Below are positions 6,434 to 14,856 of a stretch of 28,374 nt of DNA, piece after piece. The notes under the pieces are model-generated. The model had not been told where the DNA came from, did not search any database, and saw only the letters and a list, made by a program, of their open reading frames with translations. Positions within the stretch are counted from its first letter, which is position 1. Each line of letters opens with the position of its first letter. The translations under genes and the position numbers were made by a program. The DNA comes from Candidatus Raymondbacteria bacterium RIFOXYA2_FULL_49_16 (GTDB lineage: Bacteria; Fibrobacterota; OXYB2-FULL-49-7; XYB2-FULL-49-35), in NCBI GenBank assembly GCA_001789205.1, contig MFYT01000090.1, positions 1-28,374 on the forward strand. The letters are read 5' to 3'.

Positions 6434-7601
6434 ATTTTAAACAAATAACCTTGTCCAAAGCCTCCTGCCATGGAAGGGCCAAGAACTTTCCAAACGCCGC
6501 TGCCCTTTCCGTCCTGCATGCCAGGATGCATTCCGCCGCAGGATACACTTCCTGGAACGAGCGCAGTCCTGAACAATGCCGGGGAGCGGGATTTCTGGTT
6601 GACTTTATTTCAATAGCCAGCATGGCGCCGGACGGGGATTTCAGGACACAGTCGACCTCCGCACCCCTATCGGTCCGAAAAAAAGAAATATCCAGGTCCA
6701 GGCGCAGATACTCGTTGAGTCTCCTGACTTCACAGATAATAAAATGCTCAAATGCCCGGCCATATTCTTCCGTCTCCTGAACCAGGGGTGCATTGAGCTT
6801 CTTTTGAAGGGCTCGCACCACTCCGCAATCAAAGAAATAAAAACGAGGGTGGCCGGCGGCCATCTTCCTTGCTGATTTAGCCAGGGGAAAATGAAAGAAC
6901 CCGAGCAGTGTATCTTCAAGTATCTGATAATACGTCCTGACCGTGGTGACATTGAGGGCTGTCTCGCGGGCCACATTTAAAAAATTAACAAGCATACCGT
7001 TCTCTGACGCGGCCATAGGCAAAAATCGAAGAAATCCTCCCACATTCCTGAGCTGGGCCTCGATTTCAATTTCCTCACGGATATACGTATCAACATAGGA
7101 ACGGAGAGTTTCTGATCTCGCTTCGTCATTCTCAGCCAGATAGACCTTGGGTAATGTTCCATAGTGCAGTGTGCGCTCGAGACTGAAAGCAGGTCCAATC
7201 TCACGCACCGTGAGCGGAAAAAGCCGGTAAGTCCACGCCCGTCCGCCAAGCATGTTAGCGTGCGATCGTTTGAGCTTCCGAACGCTTGAACCGCTTAGAG
7301 CAAAAATACAGGGTTCTGATGATTCAAGAATGGCATGAACTTCATCAAGCAGTTGGGGAATTTTCTGTATTTCATCAATGACAACGTGGCTGATTTGTTT
7401 TTCACGGATAGCAGCCCTGATTTCTTCACGCAGAGATTCTGGGCGTGCGGCAAGATGGCGATATGTGTCTGCGGTAAGAAGATTATAATAAAGGGCTTTT
7501 TCCACGAACTGTTTCTCTAATAAAGTGCTCTTTCCCGTTTGTCGCGGGCCAAAAAGAAAAAAAGAATTCTTTGTTGAGACCTTGAGTAATCGATCTATCA
7601 T
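6432..7601 (-). CDS. AAA_14 / DUF4143 family ATPase
   Basis: This 389-aa protein belongs to the widespread AAA_14 + DUF4143 family of uncertain function. The Walker A motif is GPRQTGKST at residues 18-26 (Lys24). Walker B is HVVIDEIQ with Asp76 and Glu77. A sensor-like 'FALSGSSVRKLKRS' segment follows. The C-terminal DUF4143 part includes a winged-helix-like piece (ETALNVTTVRTYYQILEDTLLGFF) and a PD-(D/E)XK-like end: GRAFEHFIICEVRRL, then FFRTDRGAEVDCVL and AIEIKSTR. Some relatives are linked to stress or mobile regions. The gene stands alone. No ribosome-binding site precedes the ATG, and a promoter -10 lies only about seven bases upstream, so the mRNA could be leaderless. Confidence 0.9.
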   Translation of the reverse strand: MIDRLLKVSTKNSFFLFGPRQTGKSTLLEKQFVEKALYYNLLTADTYRHLAARPESLREEIRAAIREKQISHVVIDEIQKIPQLLDEVHAILESSEPCIFALSGSSVRKLKRSHANMLGGRAWTYRLFPLTVREIGPAFSLERTLHYGTLPKVYLAENDEARSETLRSYVDTYIREEIEIEAQLRNVGGFLRFLPMAASENGMLVNFLNVARETALNVTTVRTYYQILEDTLLGFFHFPLAKSARKMAAGHPRFYFFDCGVVRALQKKLNAPLVQETEEYGRAFEHFIICEVRRLNEYLRLDLDISFFRTDRGAEVDCVLKSPSGAMLAIEIKSTRNPAPRHCSGLRSFQEVYPAAECILACRTERAAAFGKFLALPWQEALDKVICLK

Positions 7602-7727
7602 ACCATAAATATAGCATATCTTATACTACTGCACAACTTTTTACGTCGTTTTTTGATTAATTATAAATATTTATCTACATAATGACATATATTATGTTAA
7701 TTTTATAAATTTTATTAAATATGAGTA
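7602..7727. other. A+T-rich intergenic region between operon end and ATPase
   Basis: This 126-bp stretch is strikingly A+T-rich compared with the roughly 50% G+C genes around it. It separates the last gene of the long - strand cluster from the ATPase. It holds the candidate ATPase promoter. I see no GC-rich hairpin with a T-run that would end the operon. Confidence 0.5.
7608..7636 (-). promoter_or_regulatory. Candidate promoter of the ATPase gene
   Basis: On the - strand TTGTGC (7631-7636) and TATATT (7608-7613) are separated by 17 bp. The predicted start of transcription would fall on or next to the ATG at 7601. Confidence 0.35.
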
Positions 7728-7901
7728 CTATTTCCCAGCCTGTTTCAGCCACAAAGGCGTGGCAACAAACCAGGCAATCGTAGCGACAAAAAGGATGGTC
7801 TTTACCGGATCTAGTTCTATTCTCCCGGCAAGATAAAACACCGGTGCAACCACTATGGCGGCAAGGGCAAAAATGGAAATAAGTCTGGTCACTCTTTTCA
7901 T
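7728..7901 (-). CDS. 57-aa two-helix membrane protein coupled to the permease
   Basis: The start codon at 7901 overlaps the stop of the NCS1 permease (ATGA), so translation is probably coupled. The 57-aa product begins MKRVTRLIS and has two membrane helices, about residues 8-25 and 34-52, joined by a short turn (GRIELDPVK). Its end, 'FVATPLWLKQAGK', recalls small accessory proteins found beside sodium/solute symporters. That resemblance is from memory. A role in assembling or stabilising the permease is inferred from the overlap and size. An in-frame upstream Met would extend it by 24 residues, but only by running deep into the permease gene. Confidence 0.72.
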   Translation of the reverse strand: MKRVTRLISIFALAAIVVAPVFYLAGRIELDPVKTILFVATIAWFVATPLWLKQAGK

Positions 7902-9319
7902 AGTGTTGCCTGTGGTTTTCTTCGTTGGGTTACTTTGCTCAAAACTATATACAGAATAGCCGCGGCAAACCATCCGGGCAAACTGACAAAGAAAATCTGC
8001 ACCCCGCCCTTCAACACCAGAAAGGCGCAGAAACCAAGCGTTAAAAACCAGGTGAGGCCAGCTGCCCAGTTGAATGAAATACCGTTTTCCTCAGCATAAA
8101 ACGGGGTAAGTCTGAACTTTTTAAACAACCAGAAATCCACAAAAATAATAGCGCCCATGGGCATGAGCAACATACCATACAGCGCCACAAACCCCAACAG
8201 TTTCATGGCAACAGCCGGGAACATGCCAGCCAATGTTGCCAGAAGCCCGGTGGCAAGTGTGACTTTAACGCGTGAGACTCTGGGAATAATTGCCTGAAAA
8301 GCCAGTCCTGCGCGGTAGATTGTGGGATTTGCCGTTGTCCAGCCAGCGACAATGACGCAGACAAGCCCCGCAAATCCCGCGGCGCCAAATGCCATGGGAC
8401 CGGGCAGCACGTCGGTGTTCGCGGAACAGCGGTGGAGCTGGAGGGCATACAGAATTGACGCGGAGAGCCATGCCATGAAGTGACCCACGTACATGCCCGT
8501 CGCGGAAGCAATACCGTGCCACGATTTTTTCGCAAACCGGAATATGGACAGATCCGACATGCCGATATGCATTGCCATGTTGCAGAACCAGGCAAAAAAC
8601 ATAACGTGCCAGAAGGTAAATTTGATTTGCCCTGGCAGCGGTTCTCCCCCTTTCCAGATAACTGTTGAGCACAGGGTGAGGAAGTCGCCGGCCGAAGTAA
8701 TGTGCGTTCCGGTCTCGCGTAAAAACTGGCCAAGACCAATGAGGCCAAAGGCGAGAAAGACCAGCACCATCCACGGCGCAGCGATATTTGCGATATGGGA
8801 GACCATACGATATCCATATGCGGCAACAACTGAAATCATGACGCCCACAGCAAAGACCGCGACTACCCATCCAAAGCTATTGGGCAAAAGGTCGTTGAGT
8901 CCAGGCATTGGAAAATGGAACCACACACCTACAGCAGTGGCCGAAACCGTGATCATGGCGCCTGCGAGAAAGCAAAACATGACGCCATTGGCTAGGTTAT
9001 ATAGAGTGACAAGTTTGCGGCCGCAGATTTTCTCGAGCTGATAATAGAGCGTAAGCCGCACGCGCGTGGCAATGGGCGCGGTCAAAAAGACCCAGCTGAG
9101 CACAGCCAGCGCATTGCCCAGCAGCAGGCCGAAAAAAACGTCAAAGGCGCTCACACCCGCTGCTACAAACAGAGGCCCGATCATGAGCTCAGTTCCGGCC
9201 GCGTGTTCTCCAGCATACATGCCCACAAAGCTCTTGAAGCCAAGCCGCGCGCGTTCGGGAACCGGTTCGCGTTCGAATTCGGAGGATTGTTCTGGACTGT
9301 TTTCTATTTCTGTAGTCAT
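7898..9319 (-). CDS. NCS1-type (purine/cytosine permease-like) transporter
   Basis: This 473-aa integral membrane protein has about twelve hydrophobic segments. It fits the nucleobase:cation symporter-1 / cytosine permease family by its start (R.RLGFKSFVGMYAGEHAAG), the GPLFVAAGVSAFDVFFGLLLGN helix and length. Its substrate is unknown. NCS1 members carry nucleobases, hydantoins or related small molecules with H+ or Na+. The ATG at 9319 is preferred over an in-frame GTG at 9325; neither has a strong ribosome-binding site. It sits 31 bases after the beta-helix gene. The cluster also has a LarA-type enzyme, so the imported compound may be a small hydroxy acid or similar. That is a guess from context only. 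Confidence 0.85.
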   Translation of the reverse strand: MTTEIENSPEQSSEFEREPVPERARLGFKSFVGMYAGEHAAGTELMIGPLFVAAGVSAFDVFFGLLLGNALAVLSWVFLTAPIATRVRLTLYYQLEKICGRKLVTLYNLANGVMFCFLAGAMITVSATAVGVWFHFPMPGLNDLLPNSFGWVVAVFAVGVMISVVAAYGYRMVSHIANIAAPWMVLVFLAFGLIGLGQFLRETGTHITSAGDFLTLCSTVIWKGGEPLPGQIKFTFWHVMFFAWFCNMAMHIGMSDLSIFRFAKKSWHGIASATGMYVGHFMAWLSASILYALQLHRCSANTDVLPGPMAFGAAGFAGLVCVIVAGWTTANPTIYRAGLAFQAIIPRVSRVKVTLATGLLATLAGMFPAVAMKLLGFVALYGMLLMPMGAIIFVDFWLFKKFRLTPFYAEENGISFNWAAGLTWFLTLGFCAFLVLKGGVQIFFVSLPGWFAAAILYIVLSKVTQRRKPQATL

Positions 9320-9350
9320 TTGCACTAGGTTTTTGTATTCAATCGGTCTA

Positions 9351-10925
9351 TCATTTAACCAGCGTGATCACCTTGGTCAGGTTCTTCGCGCCAATTTGCG
9401 CTCTGACAACATAGGCCCCGGATGGCTGCGCAGAAGCGTCCCAGGTCGCCTGTCCATTGTGCAACACCAAACCTGCAATGATTCGGCCGTTGGTATTATA
9501 AATAATTGCCTGCAGGGGCGTATTGCCAGTCTCGCCTAGCGCGAGGCTTGGCGGGCAATACGCGCCAACAGCATTAATTCCCACAGAAATCACAACGGTC
9601 GGATTAAACGGATTCGGCATAACGGAAATACCAGCATCAGAACCGACAGACAAAGCCCCCCAATCCTGAACGCCGACGGAATTAAATTCATCGGCCCCAA
9701 TATCGCATTGGCCGTCAATGCGGCCATGGCCGTCCCAATCGCCAGAGACCAAGCCCGGAGCGCCGCTGTTGATGGCCGCTGTTGCGTTGGATGTTAGATG
9801 CAGGTCAGCGTTTGTCCGGTTCACAAACCAATTGGTTGTCGCGTCCGACGAACTGGTCCTGCTCAGATTATTGGATATGGTGGTTACACTGCCAGAAATA
9901 TTCCCAAAAATGATATTGTTCCTGAATTCATTGCCGGTAAAATTATTTGAAAAATAGACAGCACGGGAATAGGTGGGGTCAGTGCTGTAAAGGGTGTTGT
10001 TATAGATTTTAATGTTCGTGCTGTTTTCCATTTCAATGCCAATACCTGCTCCGCGGACAATGAAGTTGTTCCTGATAAAACCACCGTTGACACAATTGGT
10101 CCCCGAAGGATTGCCATAGCTTATGGCGCGGTCGCAGCCAATAAATGTATTCCGTTCAACAATCATGTCCGTATTGGCATTTCCCGGAGACCCGCCCCAG
10201 AAAAAAATCCCTCCCCTGCCACCGCCGCTTGATCCGCGAATATTTCTGAATACGCAGTCGTGAACAACCCACGCGGTCGCATGCATGATATCCATACCCG
10301 CGATATAGTTGCCGTCTGAATCCGTTGCGTCGCTGCCGCAACGGGTGGCTGAGGGGACCTTGGTGTCTTCAAAATGGCAATATCTGATGCTGCATTGGGC
10401 CGCATTGGTTGTACCCGGCCCCTTGATCATGCGTTCGCCCACGTTTAAAAAGCGGACATTGTGCAGGACGGTCTGATCGTTGACCCCTCCCTGGAATTTA
10501 AGCGCATTGCACCTGCATTCTGTAATTGTCAAGTTCGCAATGGTTGTATTGCGTGTGTACAGGTTAATCAACTCTTCTTCAAGGTTCGCACAGTTCTCAA
10601 ATCCTCCGCCAACAAGGGCCGCAGCCGAAGGGTCGTCGGACAAGCCGCGAATAGTTACATTCGGTGAATCAAGACGGAGCGGCGCAACTGCGGCGATGTC
10701 GTACGTTCCCGGCTTCAGAACAATGACTCTGCCCGGAACCTGAGTGCGCACAGCCATATACAATTGAACAAACGTGCTGCAGATGACCGGATTAACAGGA
10801 TCGGCCATTGGCGGCACTGCCTTGCCGTCCCAAGTCGTATACCCTGAAGCCGCGTGCACCAACCAAAGCATAAGCAAAACTATGACTGCGCGCAGATTCA
10901 TATATTCATAAGGATAAGGTCGCAT
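9351..10925 (-). CDS. Secreted right-handed beta-helix protein with CTD (pectate-lyase-like fold)
   Basis: This is probably an exported carbohydrate-active or surface protein. A signal peptide (MNLRAVIVLLMLWLVHAASG) follows a short leader. A pectin-lyase-like beta-helix runs from about residue 60 to 400. It starts with 'PGRVIVLKPGTYDIA' and has many N-containing turns (ENSTNIKIYNNTLYS, FRNNIIFGN). It closes with the CDIGADEF motif typical of choice-of-anchor Q proteins. The CTD is MPNPFNP, IYNTNGR, ATWDAS and SGAYVV. No catalytic residues are assigned. I chose ATG 10925 with GGAGA upstream; TTG 10934, which overlaps the response regulator stop, and ATG 10901 are alternatives. The CTD contains a palindromic DNA insertion (9516-9566). 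Confidence 0.85.
   Translation of the reverse strand: MRPYPYEYMNLRAVIVLLMLWLVHAASGYTTWDGKAVPPMADPVNPVICSTFVQLYMAVRTQVPGRVIVLKPGTYDIAAVAPLRLDSPNVTIRGLSDDPSAAALVGGGFENCANLEEELINLYTRNTTIANLTITECRCNALKFQGGVNDQTVLHNVRFLNVGERMIKGPGTTNAAQCSIRYCHFEDTKVPSATRCGSDATDSDGNYIAGMDIMHATAWVVHDCVFRNIRGSSGGGRGGIFFWGGSPGNANTDMIVERNTFIGCDRAISYGNPSGTNCVNGGFIRNNFIVRGAGIGIEMENSTNIKIYNNTLYSTDPTYSRAVYFSNNFTGNEFRNNIIFGNISGSVTTISNNLSRTSSSDATTNWFVNRTNADLHLTSNATAAINSGAPGLVSGDWDGHGRIDGQCDIGADEFNSVGVQDWGALSVGSDAGISVMPNPFNPTVVISVGINAVGAYCPPSLALGETGNTPLQAIIYNTNGRIIAGLVLHNGQATWDASAQPSGAYVVRAQIGAKNLTKVITLVK
9516..9566 (-). repeat. In-frame palindromic element inside the CTD of the beta-helix protein
   Basis: GCGTATTGCC (9518-9527) and GGCAATACGC (9554-9563) form perfect ten-base arms. 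A second inner stem CTCGC/GCGAG (9531-9535 / 9541-9545) lies in the loop. In the coding direction the left arm encodes V-G-A and the right arm T-P-L. The extra peptide (AYCPPSLALGETGN) sits between the first two strands of the CTD, where CTDs of neighbouring proteins are shorter. Confidence 0.75.
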
Positions 10926-10930
10926 GGTAT

Positions 10931-11632
10931 TCAATTCTCTCCAGTAGGGCTGGTATCCAGCATATACCCGTATCCTTTGACTGTCTTGAGAATACTCTTT
11001 GCCCTGCCCATTTTTTCGCGCATACGGGTAATATTCACATCCACAACACGTTCGTCAACTATTGTGTCCATGCCCCATATTTTTTCCAGGATCTGGATCC
11101 GGTCAACAACAGAATTGCGGCTGCTGTACAGGCATTCGAAGATGGCAAACTCTTTGGGGGAAAATTCGACTGGTTTTTCCTCGACCGTGATTTTGTGGCT
11201 GTTAAAATTGACCGTCAGACCATGCGCGCTAAACACCGCCTCACGTGTAAAACCCATTGATCGTTTGAGCAGCGAATGGACACGGGCGATTAATTCCTTC
11301 ACTGAAAAAGGCTTGGTCACATAATCATCGGCCCCCAGATTAAAACCGATAATTTTGTCCACTTCCGTGGCCTTTGCCGTAAGGAGAATGACCGGGAGTT
11401 TTGCCGTGCGCTTGTTCTCTCTGACTGACTGGAGAACTTCAAGTCCGTTCATGCCCGGCATCATGAGGTCTAAAATAACAAGGTCGATCCGTTCGTCCCA
11501 AATGATTGATAGCGCAGCCTCACCATTGCCGGCAGTCAGAGCCTTTAATCCGTCTTTTTCAACATGAAAACAGATCAGATCGCGGATATCAGCCTCGTCA
11601 TCGACAACGAGTATGCAGGGTACTTGGCTCAT
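10931..11632 (-). CDS. Orphan OmpR/PhoB-family response regulator
   Basis: This 233-aa two-domain regulator has a receiver domain at residues 1-120: acidic pair D11/D12, phospho-acceptor D55 in LVILDLMMPG, T85 and K107 in VTKPFS. A winged-helix DNA-binding domain at about residues 130-228 ends in VVDVNITRMREKM and VKGYGYML. It should bind DNA after phosphorylation by a sensor kinase. No histidine kinase is present in the window. Its position inside the cluster, 20 bases after the LarA homologue and overlapping the candidate TTG start of the beta-helix gene, implies co-transcription with metabolic and secreted genes. Such a layout is unusual. The partner kinase must be elsewhere. Confidence 0.93.
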   Translation of the reverse strand: MSQVPCILVVDDEADIRDLICFHVEKDGLKALTAGNGEAALSIIWDERIDLVILDLMMPGMNGLEVLQSVRENKRTAKLPVILLTAKATEVDKIIGFNLGADDYVTKPFSVKELIARVHSLLKRSMGFTREAVFSAHGLTVNFNSHKITVEEKPVEFSPKEFAIFECLYSSRNSVVDRIQILEKIWGMDTIVDERVVDVNITRMREKMGRAKSILKTVKGYGYMLDTSPTGEN

Positions 11633-11652
11633 ATTGCAGCCTATAATATACG

Positions 11653-12924
11653 TTAATAATTGTCTGAAGAAAAAAGCGGGAGCAGGTCGCCAGCCTTCCG
11701 CAACACCATGATGGTCGCCTCAGGCCCTTTTATTTTCATGGCGCTGTTGAGCGCCTCCTGCGCAGTAGTGGCATGCAAAAAACCAAGCCGCACAGCATCT
11801 GAGGGTTGCACACCAGATGAAATCAGGAAGCCTTTACCCCGATCGGCAATGACCTCGCTTGCCTGGATCATATGCGCTGCAACGCTCTTATTGAACAACC
11901 CCTGTTTCATCATGCGTTCAACTTCAGCGACTGGATGATACCCGTATTCAAGCACTTCCGGATGGCTCATGGAAACACCTTCAGGACACGAGGCAACCTG
12001 AATGACAATGCCGCCATCTTTCATGCATATTCCTGCAGGCGTGATCGCTTTGATAGCTTGCCAATATTCAATGTCCGTACCCCATGAATCAAAGATTACT
12101 ATATCTGCCTGGGCCGGGATCTGTACGCCATAGTGCCGCCGTACCAGTTTGCACCCTGCCCTGTGCGCGGCAACAGGATGGCCGGCAACCATGTCCAGAA
12201 CATTGCCCTCAAGGTCTGTTATTGCGTTCACAATGTAATCGAGTCCTGCTTTGAGCGCCACCTCGTCGATTATCGCACGCACTGGATTCTCCTCGTGGCC
12301 GTATAAATCGCACGGACGTATGCCGTACATGGTCCAGTGCATGTCTCCGCAGGTTGCCTCGCCCGTAATACCAGGCACCACAATCTTGCCGCCGCCGGAA
12401 AAACCCGCGACCGCATGGGGAAAAATACAGCCAAGGCCGATAATATGATCCGCCCACCGGGCCTCTTTGTTCACGTATATAGGCAGGCCCGATGAAGTTG
12501 TCGCGGCCAGGTATAGATTTTCAAGCTCTTCCCAATTATGATTGACAACCTTAAAACGCCGCATGGCCTCGGGTCCAAGCTTGGCCGCCAATTCACCCTG
12601 GGTCATCTTTCTATGCGTACCCAAGCTCATGAGGATTCGGATATCAGTATCAGGAATACCTGCTGCTTCAAGTTCCGTGAGAATAGAGGGAAGAATGCGA
12701 TGCACAGGTGTTGGCCGGGTATTGTCATCAGCCAGCAGGAGCACATGTTCCCCACGCCTGGCAAAATCGCGCAGGCAAGGCGCACCAACCGGATGGCTGA
12801 TTGCCCAGGCAATACTGTCCTGCTCAGATTGGCTGCTATGCGGCCTGGCTTCAAAAATACCCAGCAGGTTCTTGTCCGGTATCTCTATTGATCCGGCGAA
12901 TGCATAGGGAAATGTATAATGCAT
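11653..12924 (-). CDS. LarA-family (DUF2088) nickel-pincer racemase/epimerase homologue
   Basis: The protein is 423 aa, the same size as lactate racemase LarA. LarA uses a nickel-pincer nucleotide (NPN) to racemise 2-hydroxy acids by hydride transfer. The expected residues are all seen: DDNTRPTP with D67 and R70, H104 in LGTHR, H170 and the NPN-linking K180 in IFPHAVAGFSGGGK, H196 as Ni ligand, and Q289/K292. The residue matching LarA Tyr294 reads as Trp288, so the substrate may differ from lactate. The start at 12924 forms a TAATG overlap with the upstream gene, hence coupling. An in-frame upstream ATG (13017) would only translate that gene's CTD in another frame. LarB, LarC and LarE, which make NPN, are not in the window. 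Function is by family; substrate unknown. Confidence 0.88.
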   Translation of the reverse strand: MHYTFPYAFAGSIEIPDKNLLGIFEARPHSSQSEQDSIAWAISHPVGAPCLRDFARRGEHVLLLADDNTRPTPVHRILPSILTELEAAGIPDTDIRILMSLGTHRKMTQGELAAKLGPEAMRRFKVVNHNWEELENLYLAATTSSGLPIYVNKEARWADHIIGLGCIFPHAVAGFSGGGKIVVPGITGEATCGDMHWTMYGIRPCDLYGHEENPVRAIIDEVALKAGLDYIVNAITDLEGNVLDMVAGHPVAAHRAGCKLVRRHYGVQIPAQADIVIFDSWGTDIEYWQAIKAITPAGICMKDGGIVIQVASCPEGVSMSHPEVLEYGYHPVAEVERMMKQGLFNKSVAAHMIQASEVIADRGKGFLISSGVQPSDAVRLGFLHATTAQEALNSAMKIKGPEATIMVLRKAGDLLPLFSSDNY

Positions 12925-14834
12925 TATTTCATTAAAATTATCGATTTGGTCAGGACCTTGCCCCTGATATGCGCCTGGACAATATAGAGGCCCGATGGCA
13001 TGTGGGATGCGTCCCATGAAACCCGGCCATTGACCATCTGTTTTGATAAATCCGTGATCATCCGGCCGGAAATGGTATATATGGCTACATGTAAGGGCGT
13101 CACGCTTACATTGTTGCCCTCAATATTGCGTGACGCCCCTACGGAAATCACAACGGCCGGGTTAAACGGATTCGGGCTCGCTGCAATTTCCGGTCCGGAA
13201 CCGCCCGTACGGACAGCCTCGCTGCCCAACGAACTGTCTTCTTTTACATGATACGCATGGACCGCCGGTTCCCTGTCAAGAGCAAAGCTGCAATACACGT
13301 ACATAATCCTGGTCTGCGGATCAAAGCAGGCGCCAGATACGGAATGATACGTTGCGGTATTGCTGACCGGGTATGGCCAATCGATTTTTACAAACGATGA
13401 CGGTTGAACGCTTCCCAAAGCCTGGTTGCCCAAAGCGGCATCTCCCAGTTCCTTGAGATCATAGAAATACCAGTCGTCCTCATAATGGTAATCAACACCA
13501 ACGCCGCCCCAGTCGTATCCGATCCGGCCGGTCGTATGCCTCACAAAGGCGACATACCCTTTCTTGTCAGGAAGATCGATAAACACACCTGTTGCGCATG
13601 TGCTCCCGGAAGTGAATCTGCCGTCCCAGGGGCTGGGGGGTTGATAAATCCAGATAGTTGTATTGGCGAGAAAATAATTGCCGTTCCTGACAGCGGCCTC
13701 GGGATAGATATACCTGAGTACCTCGACCAAATCAAGGGTATCCTGTAATATATCAGGCTTTTGTATGGCCGCAATTGCAGGCCCGCTGCTTGCAGTCTGA
13801 CAAATACTGTAAATACCCCCAAACCCCAATGCCAAGTCCCTGCCACCAGTATAGGTATCAGCAAATGTTTTCGGAATATGCGTAATCCCCCTCCAGTACG
13901 CCTTCCAGAGGGGTACCTGCGGCATATACCAGTACTTAAGGTTTGTAATTGTGCCGTCATCTGCAAGCCTGGTGGCAGCAAGCACTGGAAATGGGCTGCC
14001 CGCATAATACGAATTACAATGTGTCCAGTAAAGGATATTAGTACTGTCGTCCCACCAAAAGCCGCTGTTCGCGGTTATATTCTCTCCTCCAATGGCGCTG
14101 TCCCAGGCAATGGTCGCCCATTGTTTAATAAGAGCGGCTGTATTGAGCGTAGAATGGTTAGTTCCCTCAATTTTTTCAAGCTGCGGCATTTCCACTTCAT
14201 ACAAACACTGAGTATAGGTACCTGTATTCAAAAAAAACCTTTTGGATCCATCGGGCATAGTACGCAACGCAAGCCCGCTCGCTACATATGCATGGTCATA
14301 GCTGGCCACGGTTGGTAATTTGAAGGAACCAATGTATTCAAAATCAGAGGAATCGAGAAGCGAATCCACGTGTTGGGGAGGAGGCGGAGGCGTTTCCAGC
14401 CGTTGTTGTACGTATATGCTCTCCGCGGGCACGATTTCTCCAAAAAGCTGACCAACTGTTTTATGATAACACTGCCACGCAAAGGCCCATTTCCCCGGTG
14501 TGGATGGCGCCCTCAGATTGGAGGTAAAATTAAAGGTGTCGCCAGGAGCAAGAGAATCCCCATGGTGTTGAAGAATGAAATATGTTCCCCACGTATAATT
14601 GTTTGCAGGATACTGGGAATGCATCAGGATATCCGCTATTGGCCAAGCAGTGTCGCCCGTATTTCTCATGCAGATAACCGCGGGAAAAATCTCGTCCGTG
14701 GTCAGGGTCTCGGGAATGACGCACCGTACGAATTGGGCGTCATAGGCCGCATTCACGGAAACGGTCGCCATCATGATAAACATCAAACAAAACATGCGCA
14801 TGGTTCTGTTTCCCTGCTCTGATATTTTCTTCAT
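12924..14834 (-). CDS. Secreted protein: Ig-like (NBR1-type) domain, probable propeller and CTD
   Basis: This is about 636 aa from ATG 14834, which has GGGGG just upstream; ATG 14870 (no ribosome-binding site) and 14801 (AGGGA upstream) are alternatives. A signal peptide ends near VSVNAAYDA. An Ig-like domain follows (about residues 20-125), resembling the NBR1 central domain: MRNTGDTAWP, SLAPGDTFNFTSNLRAPSTPGKW. After a PPPPPQ linker comes a long region with propeller-like strands (FEYIGSFKLPT, then GYVAFVRHTTGRIGYDW). The CTD has SPNPFNPAVVISVG, IYTISGRM, VSWDAS and SGLYIVQA. No catalytic motif was recognised. It starts 22 bases after the upstream propeller gene and its stop overlaps the LarA start. 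Its CTD contains a palindromic insertion (13091-13142). Confidence 0.8.
   Translation of the reverse strand: MKKISEQGNRTMRMFCLMFIMMATVSVNAAYDAQFVRCVIPETLTTDEIFPAVICMRNTGDTAWPIADILMHSQYPANNYTWGTYFILQHHGDSLAPGDTFNFTSNLRAPSTPGKWAFAWQCYHKTVGQLFGEIVPAESIYVQQRLETPPPPPQHVDSLLDSSDFEYIGSFKLPTVASYDHAYVASGLALRTMPDGSKRFFLNTGTYTQCLYEVEMPQLEKIEGTNHSTLNTAALIKQWATIAWDSAIGGENITANSGFWWDDSTNILYWTHCNSYYAGSPFPVLAATRLADDGTITNLKYWYMPQVPLWKAYWRGITHIPKTFADTYTGGRDLALGFGGIYSICQTASSGPAIAAIQKPDILQDTLDLVEVLRYIYPEAAVRNGNYFLANTTIWIYQPPSPWDGRFTSGSTCATGVFIDLPDKKGYVAFVRHTTGRIGYDWGGVGVDYHYEDDWYFYDLKELGDAALGNQALGSVQPSSFVKIDWPYPVSNTATYHSVSGACFDPQTRIMYVYCSFALDREPAVHAYHVKEDSSLGSEAVRTGGSGPEIAASPNPFNPAVVISVGASRNIEGNNVSVTPLHVAIYTISGRMITDLSKQMVNGRVSWDASHMPSGLYIVQAHIRGKVLTKSIILMK
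13091..13142 (-). repeat. In-frame palindromic element inside the CTD of the Ig/propeller protein
   Basis: GTAAGGGCGTCACGC (13091-13105) and GCGTGACGCCCCTAC (13128-13142) are 15-base arms with one mismatch around a 22-base loop. In coding direction the ends again encode V-G-A and T-P-L, the same frame and the same CTD position as the element at 9516-9566. The inserted peptide is SRNIEGNNVSV. Confidence 0.8.
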
Positions 14835-14856
14835 ATTGCCCCCAAAACAAATTGCA

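Noticed and set aside
12925-13017. Upstream extension of the LarA homologue
   Set aside because: The extra 31 residues are an out-of-frame translation of the neighbouring CTD; LarA proteins begin near the Met at 12924.
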